From Gemmatimonas sp. UBA7669 (GTDB lineage: Bacteria > Gemmatimonadota > Gemmatimonadetes > Gemmatimonadales > Gemmatimonadaceae), in contig NZ_DLHL01000063.1 of NCBI RefSeq assembly GCF_002483225.1, forward strand, positions 105,216 to 169,215: 64,000 nt of DNA, in the 5' to 3' direction. Below are positions 7,360 to 15,190 of this stretch, piece by piece; position 1 is the stretch's first letter, and every line of letters starts with the position of its first letter. Both the position numbers and the translations under genes were made by a program. The notes under the pieces were generated by a model. The model was not told the origin of the DNA. It was given only the letters and a program-made list of their open reading frames with translations, and made no database searches.

Positions 7360-8562
7360 TCAGCGCGAATCGAGTGCGCTGACGCCAGGGAGATCCTTGC
7401 CTTCGAGAAACTCGAGTGACGCGCCGCCGCCGGTGGACACGTGCGACATCTGCGACTCGAGCCCGGCCTCCGCCACAGCGGCGGCCGAGTCACCGCCACC
7501 GATGATGGTGGTGGCGCCATTGGCGGTCGCGGCGGCCATGGCGAGCGCCACCGCGCGGGTGCCGGCATCAAACGGGGGCTTCTCGAACACACCCATCGGT
7601 CCGTTCCACAGCACGGTGCGCGCGCCGGTCACCAGCGCGCGATAGGTGTCCGCGCTGGCCGGTCCGATGTCGAACATGGCCTGGCCCGCAGGAATGGCCT
7701 GACGCGACACGTGCGACGCGGCGGCGCCGGCGTCCATGGCCGGTGCAATCGTGGCATCCACCGGCAGCACGAGCTTGTCGCCGGCGCGCGACAACAGATC
7801 GCGCGCCATGTCGAGACGGTCGGGTTCCACCAGCGAATTGCCGGTCTCGAACCCCATGGCCTTGAAGAACGTGCAGGCCATGGCGCCGCCAATCAGCAGT
7901 TTGTCCACCTTGGGCAGCAGCGCCTCCACCACATCGATCTTGCCGCTGATCTTGGATCCGCCCAGAATGGCCACAAAGGGTCGCGCGGGATTGGCGAGCG
8001 CGCCGCCCAGATACGCGAGCTCCTTCTCCATGAGCAAACCGGCCACGGCCGGTCGGCAATAGCGCGCCACCCCGGCCGTGCTCGCGTGCGCACGATGCGC
8101 GGCGCCAAAGGCGTCGTTCACGTACACGTCACCCAACTCCGCGAGCTGGCGCGAGAGTGCGTCGTCGTTCTTCTCTTCACCAGGCAGGAAGCGCGTATTC
8201 TCGAGCAGCAGCACTTCCCCCGCGGCCAGCGCCTTCGTGGCCGCGACGGCCGCCGCGCCCACGGTCTCGCCCAGGAAGTGCACGGGCCGTGGCAGGAGTT
8301 CACGCAGGCGTGCGGCGACCGGCGCCAGCGAATACTTCGCCTCCGGCGCGCCCTTCGGACGCCCGAAATGCGCCAGCAGGATCACGCGCGCACCGGCGTC
8401 GAGCAACTGCGTGATGGTGGGCAGGGCGGCCGTAATGCGCGTGTCATCGCTCACCCGCCCGGCGTCATCGAGCGGCACGTTGAAATCGACGCGCACGAGG
8501 GCACGCTTGCCCTGCAGCTCGGCGGGGGTGAGATCGCGAATGGTTTTGGTAGCGGTGGACAT
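7360..8562 (-). CDS. pgk: Phosphoglycerate kinase
   Basis: A 400-residue kinase that transfers phosphate between 1,3-bisphosphoglycerate and ADP in glycolysis. The N-terminal substrate domain carries RVDFNVPLDDAGRVSDDTR and the basic-patch segment LLAHFGRPKG. The hinge and nucleotide domain carry AILGGSKISGKIDVV and the C-terminal IGGGDSAAAV. The ATG at 8562 has an AGGA ribosome site six bases upstream. A long inverted repeat lies between its start and the gap gene, so its expression relative to gap may be set there. Confidence 0.97.
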   Translation of the reverse strand: MSTATKTIRDLTPAELQGKRALVRVDFNVPLDDAGRVSDDTRITAALPTITQLLDAGARVILLAHFGRPKGAPEAKYSLAPVAARLRELLPRPVHFLGETVGAAAVAATKALAAGEVLLLENTRFLPGEEKNDDALSRQLAELGDVYVNDAFGAAHRAHASTAGVARYCRPAVAGLLMEKELAYLGGALANPARPFVAILGGSKISGKIDVVEALLPKVDKLLIGGAMACTFFKAMGFETGNSLVEPDRLDMARDLLSRAGDKLVLPVDATIAPAMDAGAAASHVSRQAIPAGQAMFDIGPASADTYRALVTGARTVLWNGPMGVFEKPPFDAGTRAVALAMAAATANGATTIIGGGDSAAAVAEAGLESQMSHVSTGGGASLEFLEGKDLPGVSALDSR

Positions 8563-8599
8563 CGTATTTCCTGCAACCGTGCGTGAAGGCGGAATCCGA

Positions 8600-8696
8600 A
8601 ACAGCTCACGCAGAGGCGCGGAGGAAGAAGAGGTCGCAGAGAAGTGTGCCCTACACTCTGCGTTCTCTCTTCCTCTGCGTCTCTGCGTGAGCTGTT
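8600..8696. repeat. Long imperfect inverted repeat between gap and pgk
   Basis: The arms 8600-8647 and 8653-8696 are near-perfect complements over about 44 bases, with a 5-base loop. The outer 16 bases (AACAGCTCACGCAGAG) match exactly. Inside are CGCAGAG-type purine-rich stretches that look repetitive in themselves. The element fills almost the whole 150-base gap between gap and pgk. It carries no open reading frame and has no transposase or target duplication that I can see. It could be a transcript-stabilising or terminating hairpin, or a dispersed REP-like element. Confidence 0.85.
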
Positions 8697-8712
8697 CTAC
8701 CCTGTCAGTGAA

Positions 8713-9723
8713 TTAGAGCCGCGCGCCGACGTAACGCAGCAAGTCCACGCAGCGCGAGGAGTAGCCCCACTCGTTGTCATACCAGCCGCTGATCTTCACC
8801 AGCGTGCCGTTGATGACGATCGTGCTCAGCGCATCGAGCGTGCAGGAGTGCGGATCGCCGATGTAATCCACCGACACGAGCGGCACTTCGCTGTAGCCCA
8901 TGATGCCGGCCAGACCGTTCTCCGACGCCGCCTTGAACGCCGCGTTGACTTCTTCCTTCGTCACCGGACGCTCCACGACGCACGTCAGGTCGGTGAGCGA
9001 CACGTCGGGCGTCGGCACACGCACCGCCACGCCATCGATCTTGCCCTTCACTTCGGGGAGTACGAGCGCCGTGGCCTTGGCCGCGCCCGTCGACGTCGGG
9101 ATCATGCTCACCGCGGCCGCGCGCGCGCGGCGCAGATCCTTGTGCGGCAGGTCGAGGATGGACTGGTCGTTGGTGTAGCTGTGGATCGTGACCATGGAGC
9201 CGTGCACGAAACCGAAGCTGTCACGAATGACCTTCACCATCGGCGCCAGGCAGTTCGTGGTGCACGAGGCGTTGGAGATGATGTGATGCGACGACGGATC
9301 GTACTTGTCGCTGTTCACCCCCATCACCACCGTGATGTCTTCGTTGGTGGCCGGCGCCGAGATGATGACCTTCTTGGCGCCGCCTTCGATGTGCTTGACC
9401 GCGTCCTTGGCATCGGTGAAGCGACCGGTCGACTCGAGCACGATGTCGACGCCGAGGTCCTTCCAGGGCAGCTTGGCCGGATCACGTTCGGCGAGAATCT
9501 TGACCTTGTCGCCGTCGATGGTGATGCCATCGGCCTCGGCACTCACCTGCCCATCGAACTTCCCGTGCACCGAGTCGTACTTGAAGAGGTGCGCGAGCGT
9601 CTTGGTGTCGGTGAGGTCGTTGATCGCGACGAAGTCGATGTCCGCGACGCCCTGCAGCTTGGCGGCCCGAAGCACCTGACGGCCGATGCGGCCGAAGCCG
9701 TTGATGCCAACGCGAATGCCCAT
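8713..9723 (-). CDS. gap: Glyceraldehyde-3-phosphate dehydrogenase
   Basis: A 336-residue NAD(P)-dependent phosphorylating enzyme producing 1,3-bisphosphoglycerate. The Rossmann motif GINGFGRIGR is at residues 7-16. The catalytic cysteine C154 lies in SNASCTTNCLAP, and the active histidine in TIHSYTNDQ. The C-terminal WYDNEWGYSSR signature is intact. It leads the gap-pgk-tpiA set. The comF-like gene ends 30 bases upstream, so transcription may read in from the long upstream run or start within that short gap. Confidence 0.97.
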   Translation of the reverse strand: MGIRVGINGFGRIGRQVLRAAKLQGVADIDFVAINDLTDTKTLAHLFKYDSVHGKFDGQVSAEADGITIDGDKVKILAERDPAKLPWKDLGVDIVLESTGRFTDAKDAVKHIEGGAKKVIISAPATNEDITVVMGVNSDKYDPSSHHIISNASCTTNCLAPMVKVIRDSFGFVHGSMVTIHSYTNDQSILDLPHKDLRRARAAAVSMIPTSTGAAKATALVLPEVKGKIDGVAVRVPTPDVSLTDLTCVVERPVTKEEVNAAFKAASENGLAGIMGYSEVPLVSVDYIGDPHSCTLDALSTIVINGTLVKISGWYDNEWGYSSRCVDLLRYVGARL

Positions 9724-9753
9724 GTCGTGTCGAATCCGGGTAAAGGAGCGAAG

Positions 9754-10572
9754 TCAGGAAGCGGTGCGGTCGCCGGGATCCGGCGCCCGTCCGAAGGTCA
9801 CAGCACTGACGATGCGGGCGCCGCCCGCCACGAGCGCTTCGGCAGCCGCATTGAGGGTCGCGGCGGTCGTGACGACATCGTCCACCAGCACGAGGTGCGC
9901 GCCCCGCAGTTGCGCCAGCCGGCCCTGAGGCACGGCGAACGCCCGTGAAACGTTCACCGCCCGCTCCGATGGTGTCAACCGCACCTGCGATTGGGTATCG
10001 CGCATTCGCACCAGCACATCCGACCACACCGGGCAGTGCCACATTGGGGCGATCGCGTCGGCCAGACACTGGGCCTGATTGTAGCCACGCTCCCGCAGCC
10101 GGGTACGGGACAGGGGGATGGGCACCAGCGCTGCCCGTTCACTCAGCACGTCGTCCGGCCAGGACAAACGCGCCATGCGACGCCCCATGGCGACCGCCAC
10201 GCCACGCCAGCCCTGATACTTGAGCGCGTGCACGAGCGCCGGCCCGCTACCGTCGTCCATGCGCGTGACGGAGCGCACGGCCCGTATGGCGGGGTGCAAG
10301 TGCGGGCACCAGGCGCATGGGGCCGCGCGCTTCGGGCCTGACATGCCCGAGGGCGCGATGCCTGAGGGCGCGGAGCCCGAGGGTGCCTCCTGCGCCAGGG
10401 GCACGGCCAGTGAATAGCGGGGATGTCCACAGCGCGCGCACAGCGGCAACGCCAGCGGCACGATGCGGGAGAGGCAGCTCCCGCACACGATACCGTCCGA
10501 TCCGGGCTCGTGCGGCGCCCGGCAAATGGCACAGGCGGCTGGCAGCAACAGCTGCAGCAGGCCCGCGAGCAT
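9754..10572 (-). CDS. ComF-family phosphoribosyltransferase-like protein
   Basis: A 272-residue ComF-like protein, a family linked to DNA uptake and recombination with unclear chemistry. The N-terminal part has zinc-finger-like cysteine pairs (CAIC, CGSC, CARC and CAWC). The C-terminal part is a type I phosphoribosyltransferase domain with LVDDVVTTAATLNAAAEAL as the PRPP loop. The family hallmark RERGYNQAQCLA is present. A PSG-repeat insert lies around residues 63-78. The ATG at 10572 overlaps the aroE stop by one base; a longer start upstream would lie inside aroE. It ends the long DNA-metabolism run. Confidence 0.88.
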   Translation of the reverse strand: MLAGLLQLLLPAACAICRAPHEPGSDGIVCGSCLSRIVPLALPLCARCGHPRYSLAVPLAQEAPSGSAPSGIAPSGMSGPKRAAPCAWCPHLHPAIRAVRSVTRMDDGSGPALVHALKYQGWRGVAVAMGRRMARLSWPDDVLSERAALVPIPLSRTRLRERGYNQAQCLADAIAPMWHCPVWSDVLVRMRDTQSQVRLTPSERAVNVSRAFAVPQGRLAQLRGAHLVLVDDVVTTAATLNAAAEALVAGGARIVSAVTFGRAPDPGDRTAS

Positions 10573-11483
10573 CACCGCGAAGGCGCGGCCGCAGCGGGTT
10601 GAATCGAACGCGGCTCGTTGAGACTGGGGGCCGGCACACACAACGCGCGCCACATGACATCCCGCGGAGCGCGTTCCCCTGTCCACACCTCAAACGCCGC
10701 CGCCCCCTGCTCCACCAGCATGCGCAATCCGTCTTCCGCGCGCTTTCCAGCCGCTTGCGCCGCACGAATCCAGTCGGTGCCGAGCGCAGTGTATACCAGA
10801 TCGAACAGTGCCGTCATCGGCCCCACCGAACTGAGCGGCAGCGGATGATCTGGACCCTGAAGGCCGATGGGCGTACAGTTCACGACCAGCGCGGCTTCCG
10901 CGAGCACCCTTTGCAAGGGGCCGCGGGCCACGCCCGCCGATTGTGGGAGGGCATCATGCGCGTGCACCGTACCGTTGCATGCCAGCCGGGCAAGCAGTGC
11001 CTCGGCGCGTGCGCCGTCCCGCACCACCACGTGGATATCGCGCACACCGCGCTGCGACAGCGCGTACAGCACGGCCGCTGCACTGCCGCCGGCGCCCAGC
11101 ACAACGGCCGGACCAGAGACACCGTCCGGACACAACGCCATAATGCTCGCGTCGGCACCGGCCACATCGGTATTGTGTCCAACGAGATCGTCGCCGTCCC
11201 ACCAGAACGTGTTCACGGCACCGGTGCGCTCCGCGGGTGGCGTGAGCTGCGTGGCCAGCTGCGCCACCGCTTCCTTGTGCGGGATGGTGACGTTGCCCAC
11301 GATGCGATGTGCCTGCAGCAAGTCGAAAGCCGACCGGAGTGACGCTGGCGGCACATCGAGCCGCTCATAGCGCTGCTTGGCCCCGATGGCCTCGAGCGCC
11401 GCATTCTGAAAAACTGGCGAGAGCGAGTGCGCCACCGGATGTCCCAGAATCACAAAGCCATTCCACGGCAGTTCGCGTAACAT
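10572..11483 (-). CDS. aroE: Shikimate 5-dehydrogenase
   Basis: A 303-residue enzyme that reduces 3-dehydroshikimate with NADPH in aromatic amino acid synthesis. The substrate motif HSLSP is at residues 19-23. The catalytic lysine K70 is in NVTIPHKE and the aspartate D106 in HNTDVAGA. The NADPH loop is VLGAGGSAAAV, and the C-terminal DGLRMLVEQGAAAFEVWTG is complete. A short Pro/Ala-rich tail follows. It starts 18 bases after the phosphatase stop and overlaps comF. Its grouping with dnaB and radA is positional rather than functional. Confidence 0.95.
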   Translation of the reverse strand: MLRELPWNGFVILGHPVAHSLSPVFQNAALEAIGAKQRYERLDVPPASLRSAFDLLQAHRIVGNVTIPHKEAVAQLATQLTPPAERTGAVNTFWWDGDDLVGHNTDVAGADASIMALCPDGVSGPAVVLGAGGSAAAVLYALSQRGVRDIHVVVRDGARAEALLARLACNGTVHAHDALPQSAGVARGPLQRVLAEAALVVNCTPIGLQGPDHPLPLSSVGPMTALFDLVYTALGTDWIRAAQAAGKRAEDGLRMLVEQGAAAFEVWTGERAPRDVMWRALCVPAPSLNEPRSIQPAAAAPSR

Positions 11484-11501
11484 GCAAGGCTCCGAGGGCC
11501 G

Positions 11502-11966
11502 TCAGGGAGCGAGCCTGGACCGCTCGGCCACCGCCTTGTCGAGCACGGCACGAATCTCCTGTTCGAGTTCGGCCGCCGTGGCTCGATACACCGACAGGTC
11601 GCCGCCAAACGGATCACTCACCGGACGCGGATTGGTGCCGGCATATCCCGTGAGCAGGTGACTGCGCCCTTCGCCGCCCAGGGCTTCTGCGCGCTCGAGA
11701 TGATGCGGACCCATGGTGAGGATGAGGTCGGCTCCCGCCACCAGTTCCGGGGACAACTGGCGCGCACGGTGCTGGCTCAGGTCCATGCCCTGCTCCATCG
11801 CCACGAGCAGCGCACCATCGGACGCCGGGGCATCGGGCCACGCGCTGGTGCCGGCGCTGCCCACTGTCACGGACGACAGACCACGATCGGCGATGAGCCG
11901 TCGTGCGATGGCCTCGGCCATCGGGCTGCGACAGGTGTTGCCGGTGCAAACGAACAACAGGTGCAT
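11502..11966 (-). CDS. Low-molecular-weight protein tyrosine phosphatase
   Basis: A 154-residue phosphatase of the LMW-PTP/arsenate reductase fold. The active loop CTGNTCRS has C7 as nucleophile and R13 as phosphate binder. The general acid D118 lies in SDPFGGD, which favours phosphatase over arsenate reductase. This family is often encoded next to Sua5 in bacteria, as here, sometimes with a role in exopolysaccharide control. The substrate is unknown. Its ATG overlaps, by one base, the stop of a doubtful 66-codon reading frame filling the gap to sua5. Confidence 0.9.
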   Translation of the reverse strand: MHLLFVCTGNTCRSPMAEAIARRLIADRGLSSVTVGSAGTSAWPDAPASDGALLVAMEQGMDLSQHRARQLSPELVAGADLILTMGPHHLERAEALGGEGRSHLLTGYAGTNPRPVSDPFGGDLSVYRATAAELEQEIRAVLDKAVAERSRLAP

Positions 11967-12172
11967 CAGGATTCACTCCGGTGGACCGGCGAGAACAAAC
12001 CGAGAACAACAGTTGGCATGCGGGCCCCTCCGCGTGCACGGGCCACGACGCCGACGGTGATGCGAATAACATGGCGGCAAAGGACCAGCCATCCAACCGA
12101 CGGGCGCCAATTCGTGGTGCCGGTCCCGTCAGCTATAGCCAGCTGCGGCACCAGGCGTTCGCCCATGCCACA

Positions 12173-12847
12173 TCAGTGATCACCCACCAGGTCGGGTACC
12201 ACGTCACGCAGCGTGGCCGCGGACAGCACACCGGGACGGATGACACGTGGCCGGCGTCCGGTGCAGTCGACCACCGTGGATGGCGGTGAAGGGGCGAGTC
12301 CTCCGCCATCGAGGACGTGCAGCACGCCGCGGTGGATGGCGTCCGGCCACTGCGCGAGAATTTCGCTGGCCTGGGTGGCAGGGGGAACGCCCGGTCGATT
12401 GGCACTGGTGCTGGTGATGGGCTCTCCGTACGCGGCCAGCAATCGCTGCAGGCCCTCATGCGGCGTCCAACGCACCGCCACGCCGCCCTCGGGACCACGC
12501 AGGCGCGCGGGCACGCGTCGGTCGCCGCCTGGCAGGACGAGGGTAAGTGGTCCGGGCCAGAAGCGCGCGGCGAGATGCGCGGCGTAGGTGGGCAGATGCA
12601 GGTCGAGACGGGCAATCTGACTGGGATGCGCGATGAGCAGCAGAAAGGGTTTGCCTGGCGGACGCCCCTTCAGCTGCACGAGGGTCTCCACCGAGTCGTG
12701 ATCGACGGCCGTGCCGAAGCCGTACACCGTTTCGGTGGGATAGGCCAGCACGCCGCGTTCGCTGAGATGCAGGATGGCCGGACGAATGGCCGCCTCCACC
12801 TCCGCCGGCGACCAGAACGGCGTCGAACGCAGACTGTGCATGCTCAT
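12173..12847 (-). CDS. Threonylcarbamoyl-AMP synthase (Sua5/YrdC family)
   Basis: A 224-residue enzyme that makes threonylcarbamoyl-AMP from threonine, bicarbonate and ATP for the t6A37 tRNA modification. Motifs are YPTETVYGFG at about residue 36, LKGRPPGKPFLLL, RFWPGPLTLVLPG and ITSTSANRPG, with PSTVVDCTG near the end. The length fits the YrdC-like domain with a short extension rather than the longer two-domain Sua5. It lies 42 bases after ispD and 207 bases before the phosphatase gene. Confidence in the family is high. Confidence 0.93.
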   Translation of the reverse strand: MSMHSLRSTPFWSPAEVEAAIRPAILHLSERGVLAYPTETVYGFGTAVDHDSVETLVQLKGRPPGKPFLLLIAHPSQIARLDLHLPTYAAHLAARFWPGPLTLVLPGGDRRVPARLRGPEGGVAVRWTPHEGLQRLLAAYGEPITSTSANRPGVPPATQASEILAQWPDAIHRGVLHVLDGGGLAPSPPSTVVDCTGRRPRVIRPGVLSAATLRDVVPDLVGDH

Positions 12848-12889
12848 CTCCGCGACTCCGAGACGATACCAGCGCGTGTCAGCACCCTG

Positions 12890-13717
12890 TCATTCATCGC
12901 GCAGCAGGCTGAGCGCGTCGGCGCGCGCAAAGTCCACCTCTTCGGTGATCTTGAGTCCGCGCTCGCTGCCGCGCACCACCACCACCGGCAATCCCAGGCG
13001 TTCGCAGAGGGCCGCGTCATCCGTGGCGCCAATGTGATCACGACGCGCCGCCACGTGCGCTTCTTCGATCATGCGACGCGGGAAGGCCTGCGGCGTTTGT
13101 GCACGCCAGAGTCGCGTGCGATCCACCGTGCGCAGAATGCGGCCGGTCTCATCCACTTCCTTGAGCGTATCCACCACCGGCAGGGCGGCCACGGCACCAT
13201 GCCCTTCGCGCGCCGCCGCAATCACGCGATCGATGGTCGCGTCGGTCACCAGCGGCCGTGCCGCATCGTGCACCACCGCGATGGTGACTTCTTCGGGCAG
13301 GTCCTCCAGCCCATTCACCACGCTCTCATGACGCTCGCGTCCACCGACACTGACCAGCAACCGATCGACGTCACACTGAAACAGCCAGGGCGGCGGATCC
13401 GCCGCGTACGCCTTGGGCAGCACCACCACCACGACCGCCACATCAGGTCGGGCCATGAAGGCCTGCACGCTGTGCAACAGCGCCGGCTTGCCCGCCACCC
13501 AGCGGAATTGCTTGAGTTCCGTGCTGCCCGTGCGACTGCCCGACCCACCTGCCACGATCACCACCCCCACATCGCGCACGGTGTCACCGCCAGCACGTGC
13601 CGTCTCCGGACGTGATGCCACCACCGGAGGCGGAATGATGCGTCGCGGGGGCTGAGGACGCGCTGCGCCGCTCTCGCCCTGCGTGTTGGACTCGCCGGAT
13701 GAATCAGTCGTGCTCAT
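12890..13717 (-). CDS. ispD: 2-C-methyl-D-erythritol 4-phosphate cytidylyltransferase
   Basis: IspD couples methylerythritol phosphate to CTP in the non-mevalonate isoprenoid pathway. The catalytic domain starts near residue 48 with VGVVIVAGGSGSRTGS and the lysine of ELKQF. It continues through VHDAARPLV and the typical LWRAQTPQAFPRRMIEEA. The first 45 or so residues are an unusual Pro/Ser-rich extension not needed for the fold. It could be disordered, or the true start could lie further in, although no better start with a ribosome site is visible. The gene lies between radA and sua5. Confidence 0.93.
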   Translation of the reverse strand: MSTTDSSGESNTQGESGAARPQPPRRIIPPPVVASRPETARAGGDTVRDVGVVIVAGGSGSRTGSTELKQFRWVAGKPALLHSVQAFMARPDVAVVVVVLPKAYAADPPPWLFQCDVDRLLVSVGGRERHESVVNGLEDLPEEVTIAVVHDAARPLVTDATIDRVIAAAREGHGAVAALPVVDTLKEVDETGRILRTVDRTRLWRAQTPQAFPRRMIEEAHVAARRDHIGATDDAALCERLGLPVVVVRGSERGLKITEEVDFARADALSLLRDE

Positions 13718-13780
13718 GAATCGCTTGCCGCGTTGGTGGTCGTGTTCGTTGCCGCGTAGGCTGACGTGCAGCGTCGCCAG

Positions 13781-15190
13781 TCATTCCGCGCCCTTGCCCA
13801 GCGTGCGCTCGAGCACGTCGCGCAGGGTGCGCACGCCGATCAGCCGCATGTCGCCTGGCACACGGCGCGGCAGCGCCCGATCGGAGAGATAGGCGGTGGT
13901 CATGCCCAGCTTGGCCGCTTCGGCCAGACGACGCTCGACCTGCGACACCGGACGCACTTCCCCACCAAGCCCCAGCTCGCCCAGAAAGATCGCCTGTGCC
14001 GGAAGTGGACGGTCCACGACACTCGACGCGAGTGCCGCCACCACCGCGAGATCAACGCTGGGTTCCTGCACCCGCATGCCGCCCACCACGTTGCAGAACA
14101 CATCGAGCTGCGCGCACGAGAACCCGCCGCGCTTGTCGAGCACGGCCAGCAGCAGCGCCAATCGGCGGCTGTCGATACCGTTGGCTACACGTTGCGGCGT
14201 GCCAAAGCCCGCCCGCGCCGCCAAGGCCTGCACTTCCACCAGCACGGGACGCGTGCCTTCCATCAGCGCACACACCGCGCTGCCGCTGGCGACATCCCGG
14301 CGATCGCCGAGGAAGAGTGCGGAGGGGTTCTCGACGGGCACGAGCCCCGACTCGAGCATCCGGAACACGCCGATCTCGTCCACGCTGCCAAAGCGATTCT
14401 TGGTGGCGCGCAGCACACGATGATCGAGCGTACCGTCCCCTTCGAAATACAGGACCGTGTCGACGATATGTTCGAGTGTCTTTGGGCCGGCGATGCCACC
14501 ACCCTTGGTCACGTGTCCAATCACGAACACGGTGGTGTTGCTGTCCTTTGCAAAGCGCATCAGACGGGCGGCACACTCGCGGACCTGCCCCACATTGCCC
14601 GGCGCGCCTTCCAGCAGTTCCGTATGCACCGTCTGAATGGAGTCCACGATGAGCACCTGCGGCCGGCGGCCATCGGCTCCCGCCACTTCAGCAGACGCGA
14701 TGATCGTTTCCAGCGACGTCTCCGTCAGCAGCGACACCGCGGCCGCGTCTTCGGCCAGCCGTTCCGCACGCAGGCGCACCTGCAGTGCGCTCTCTTCGCC
14801 CGATACGTAGAGCGTGGCCAGCCCCGCCTGCTCCAGGCGCGCCGCCACCTGCAGCAGCAGTGTGCTCTTGCCGATGCCGGGCTCACCACCCACCAGCACC
14901 ATGCTGCCCGGCACGATGCCGCCGCCGAGCACAAAGTCGAACTCGTCGAGGCCGGTTCGCCAGCGCGGTGTGGCCGTGGTGGAGACGCGGCCGAGCGCCA
15001 CGGTGGGCGCGGCAACGCCTCCGGCCTGCCTGGCCGCGGTGCGCTTGCTCGTGACCACCGGCGACACCACTTCCTCCGCCAGGGTGTTCCACGCGCCGCA
15101 GCCTTCGCAGCGTCCCGCCCACTTGGGTGATTCCGCCCCGCACTCCGTGCAGCGATACACCGACCGCGACTTGCCGCCAGCCTTGGCCAT
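13781..15190 (-). CDS. radA: DNA repair protein RadA
   Basis: A 469-residue RecA-like ATPase that promotes branch migration in recombinational repair. The N-terminal zinc finger uses C14, C17, C28 and C31. The Walker A motif GGEPGIGKST lies near residue 100, and the RadA-specific KNRFG motif occurs in TKNRFGSVDE. The C-terminal third is the Lon-protease-like domain (FLGELGLGGEVRPV). Its ATG overlaps the dnaB stop by one base (TGATG), so the two replication and repair proteins are probably co-translated. Confidence 0.97.
   Translation of the reverse strand: MAKAGGKSRSVYRCTECGAESPKWAGRCEGCGAWNTLAEEVVSPVVTSKRTAARQAGGVAAPTVALGRVSTTATPRWRTGLDEFDFVLGGGIVPGSMVLVGGEPGIGKSTLLLQVAARLEQAGLATLYVSGEESALQVRLRAERLAEDAAAVSLLTETSLETIIASAEVAGADGRRPQVLIVDSIQTVHTELLEGAPGNVGQVRECAARLMRFAKDSNTTVFVIGHVTKGGGIAGPKTLEHIVDTVLYFEGDGTLDHRVLRATKNRFGSVDEIGVFRMLESGLVPVENPSALFLGDRRDVASGSAVCALMEGTRPVLVEVQALAARAGFGTPQRVANGIDSRRLALLLAVLDKRGGFSCAQLDVFCNVVGGMRVQEPSVDLAVVAALASSVVDRPLPAQAIFLGELGLGGEVRPVSQVERRLAEAAKLGMTTAYLSDRALPRRVPGDMRLIGVRTLRDVLERTLGKGAE

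Noticed and set aside
8600..8696. Insertion sequence or MITE
   Set aside because: The hairpin has no target-site duplication, no transposase and no separate terminal repeats; it is left as an inverted repeat of unknown origin.
11966..12166. 66-codon minus-strand frame between sua5 and the phosphatase gene
   Set aside because: It fits neatly between the two genes and ends in a TGATG overlap, but has no ribosome site and no protein-like pattern. I left it unannotated, though it deserves a conservation check.
12317..13615. 432-codon plus-strand frame opposite sua5 and ispD
   Set aside because: Composition is that of an antisense shadow (many His, Gln, Arg), and the minus-strand genes carry clear motifs.
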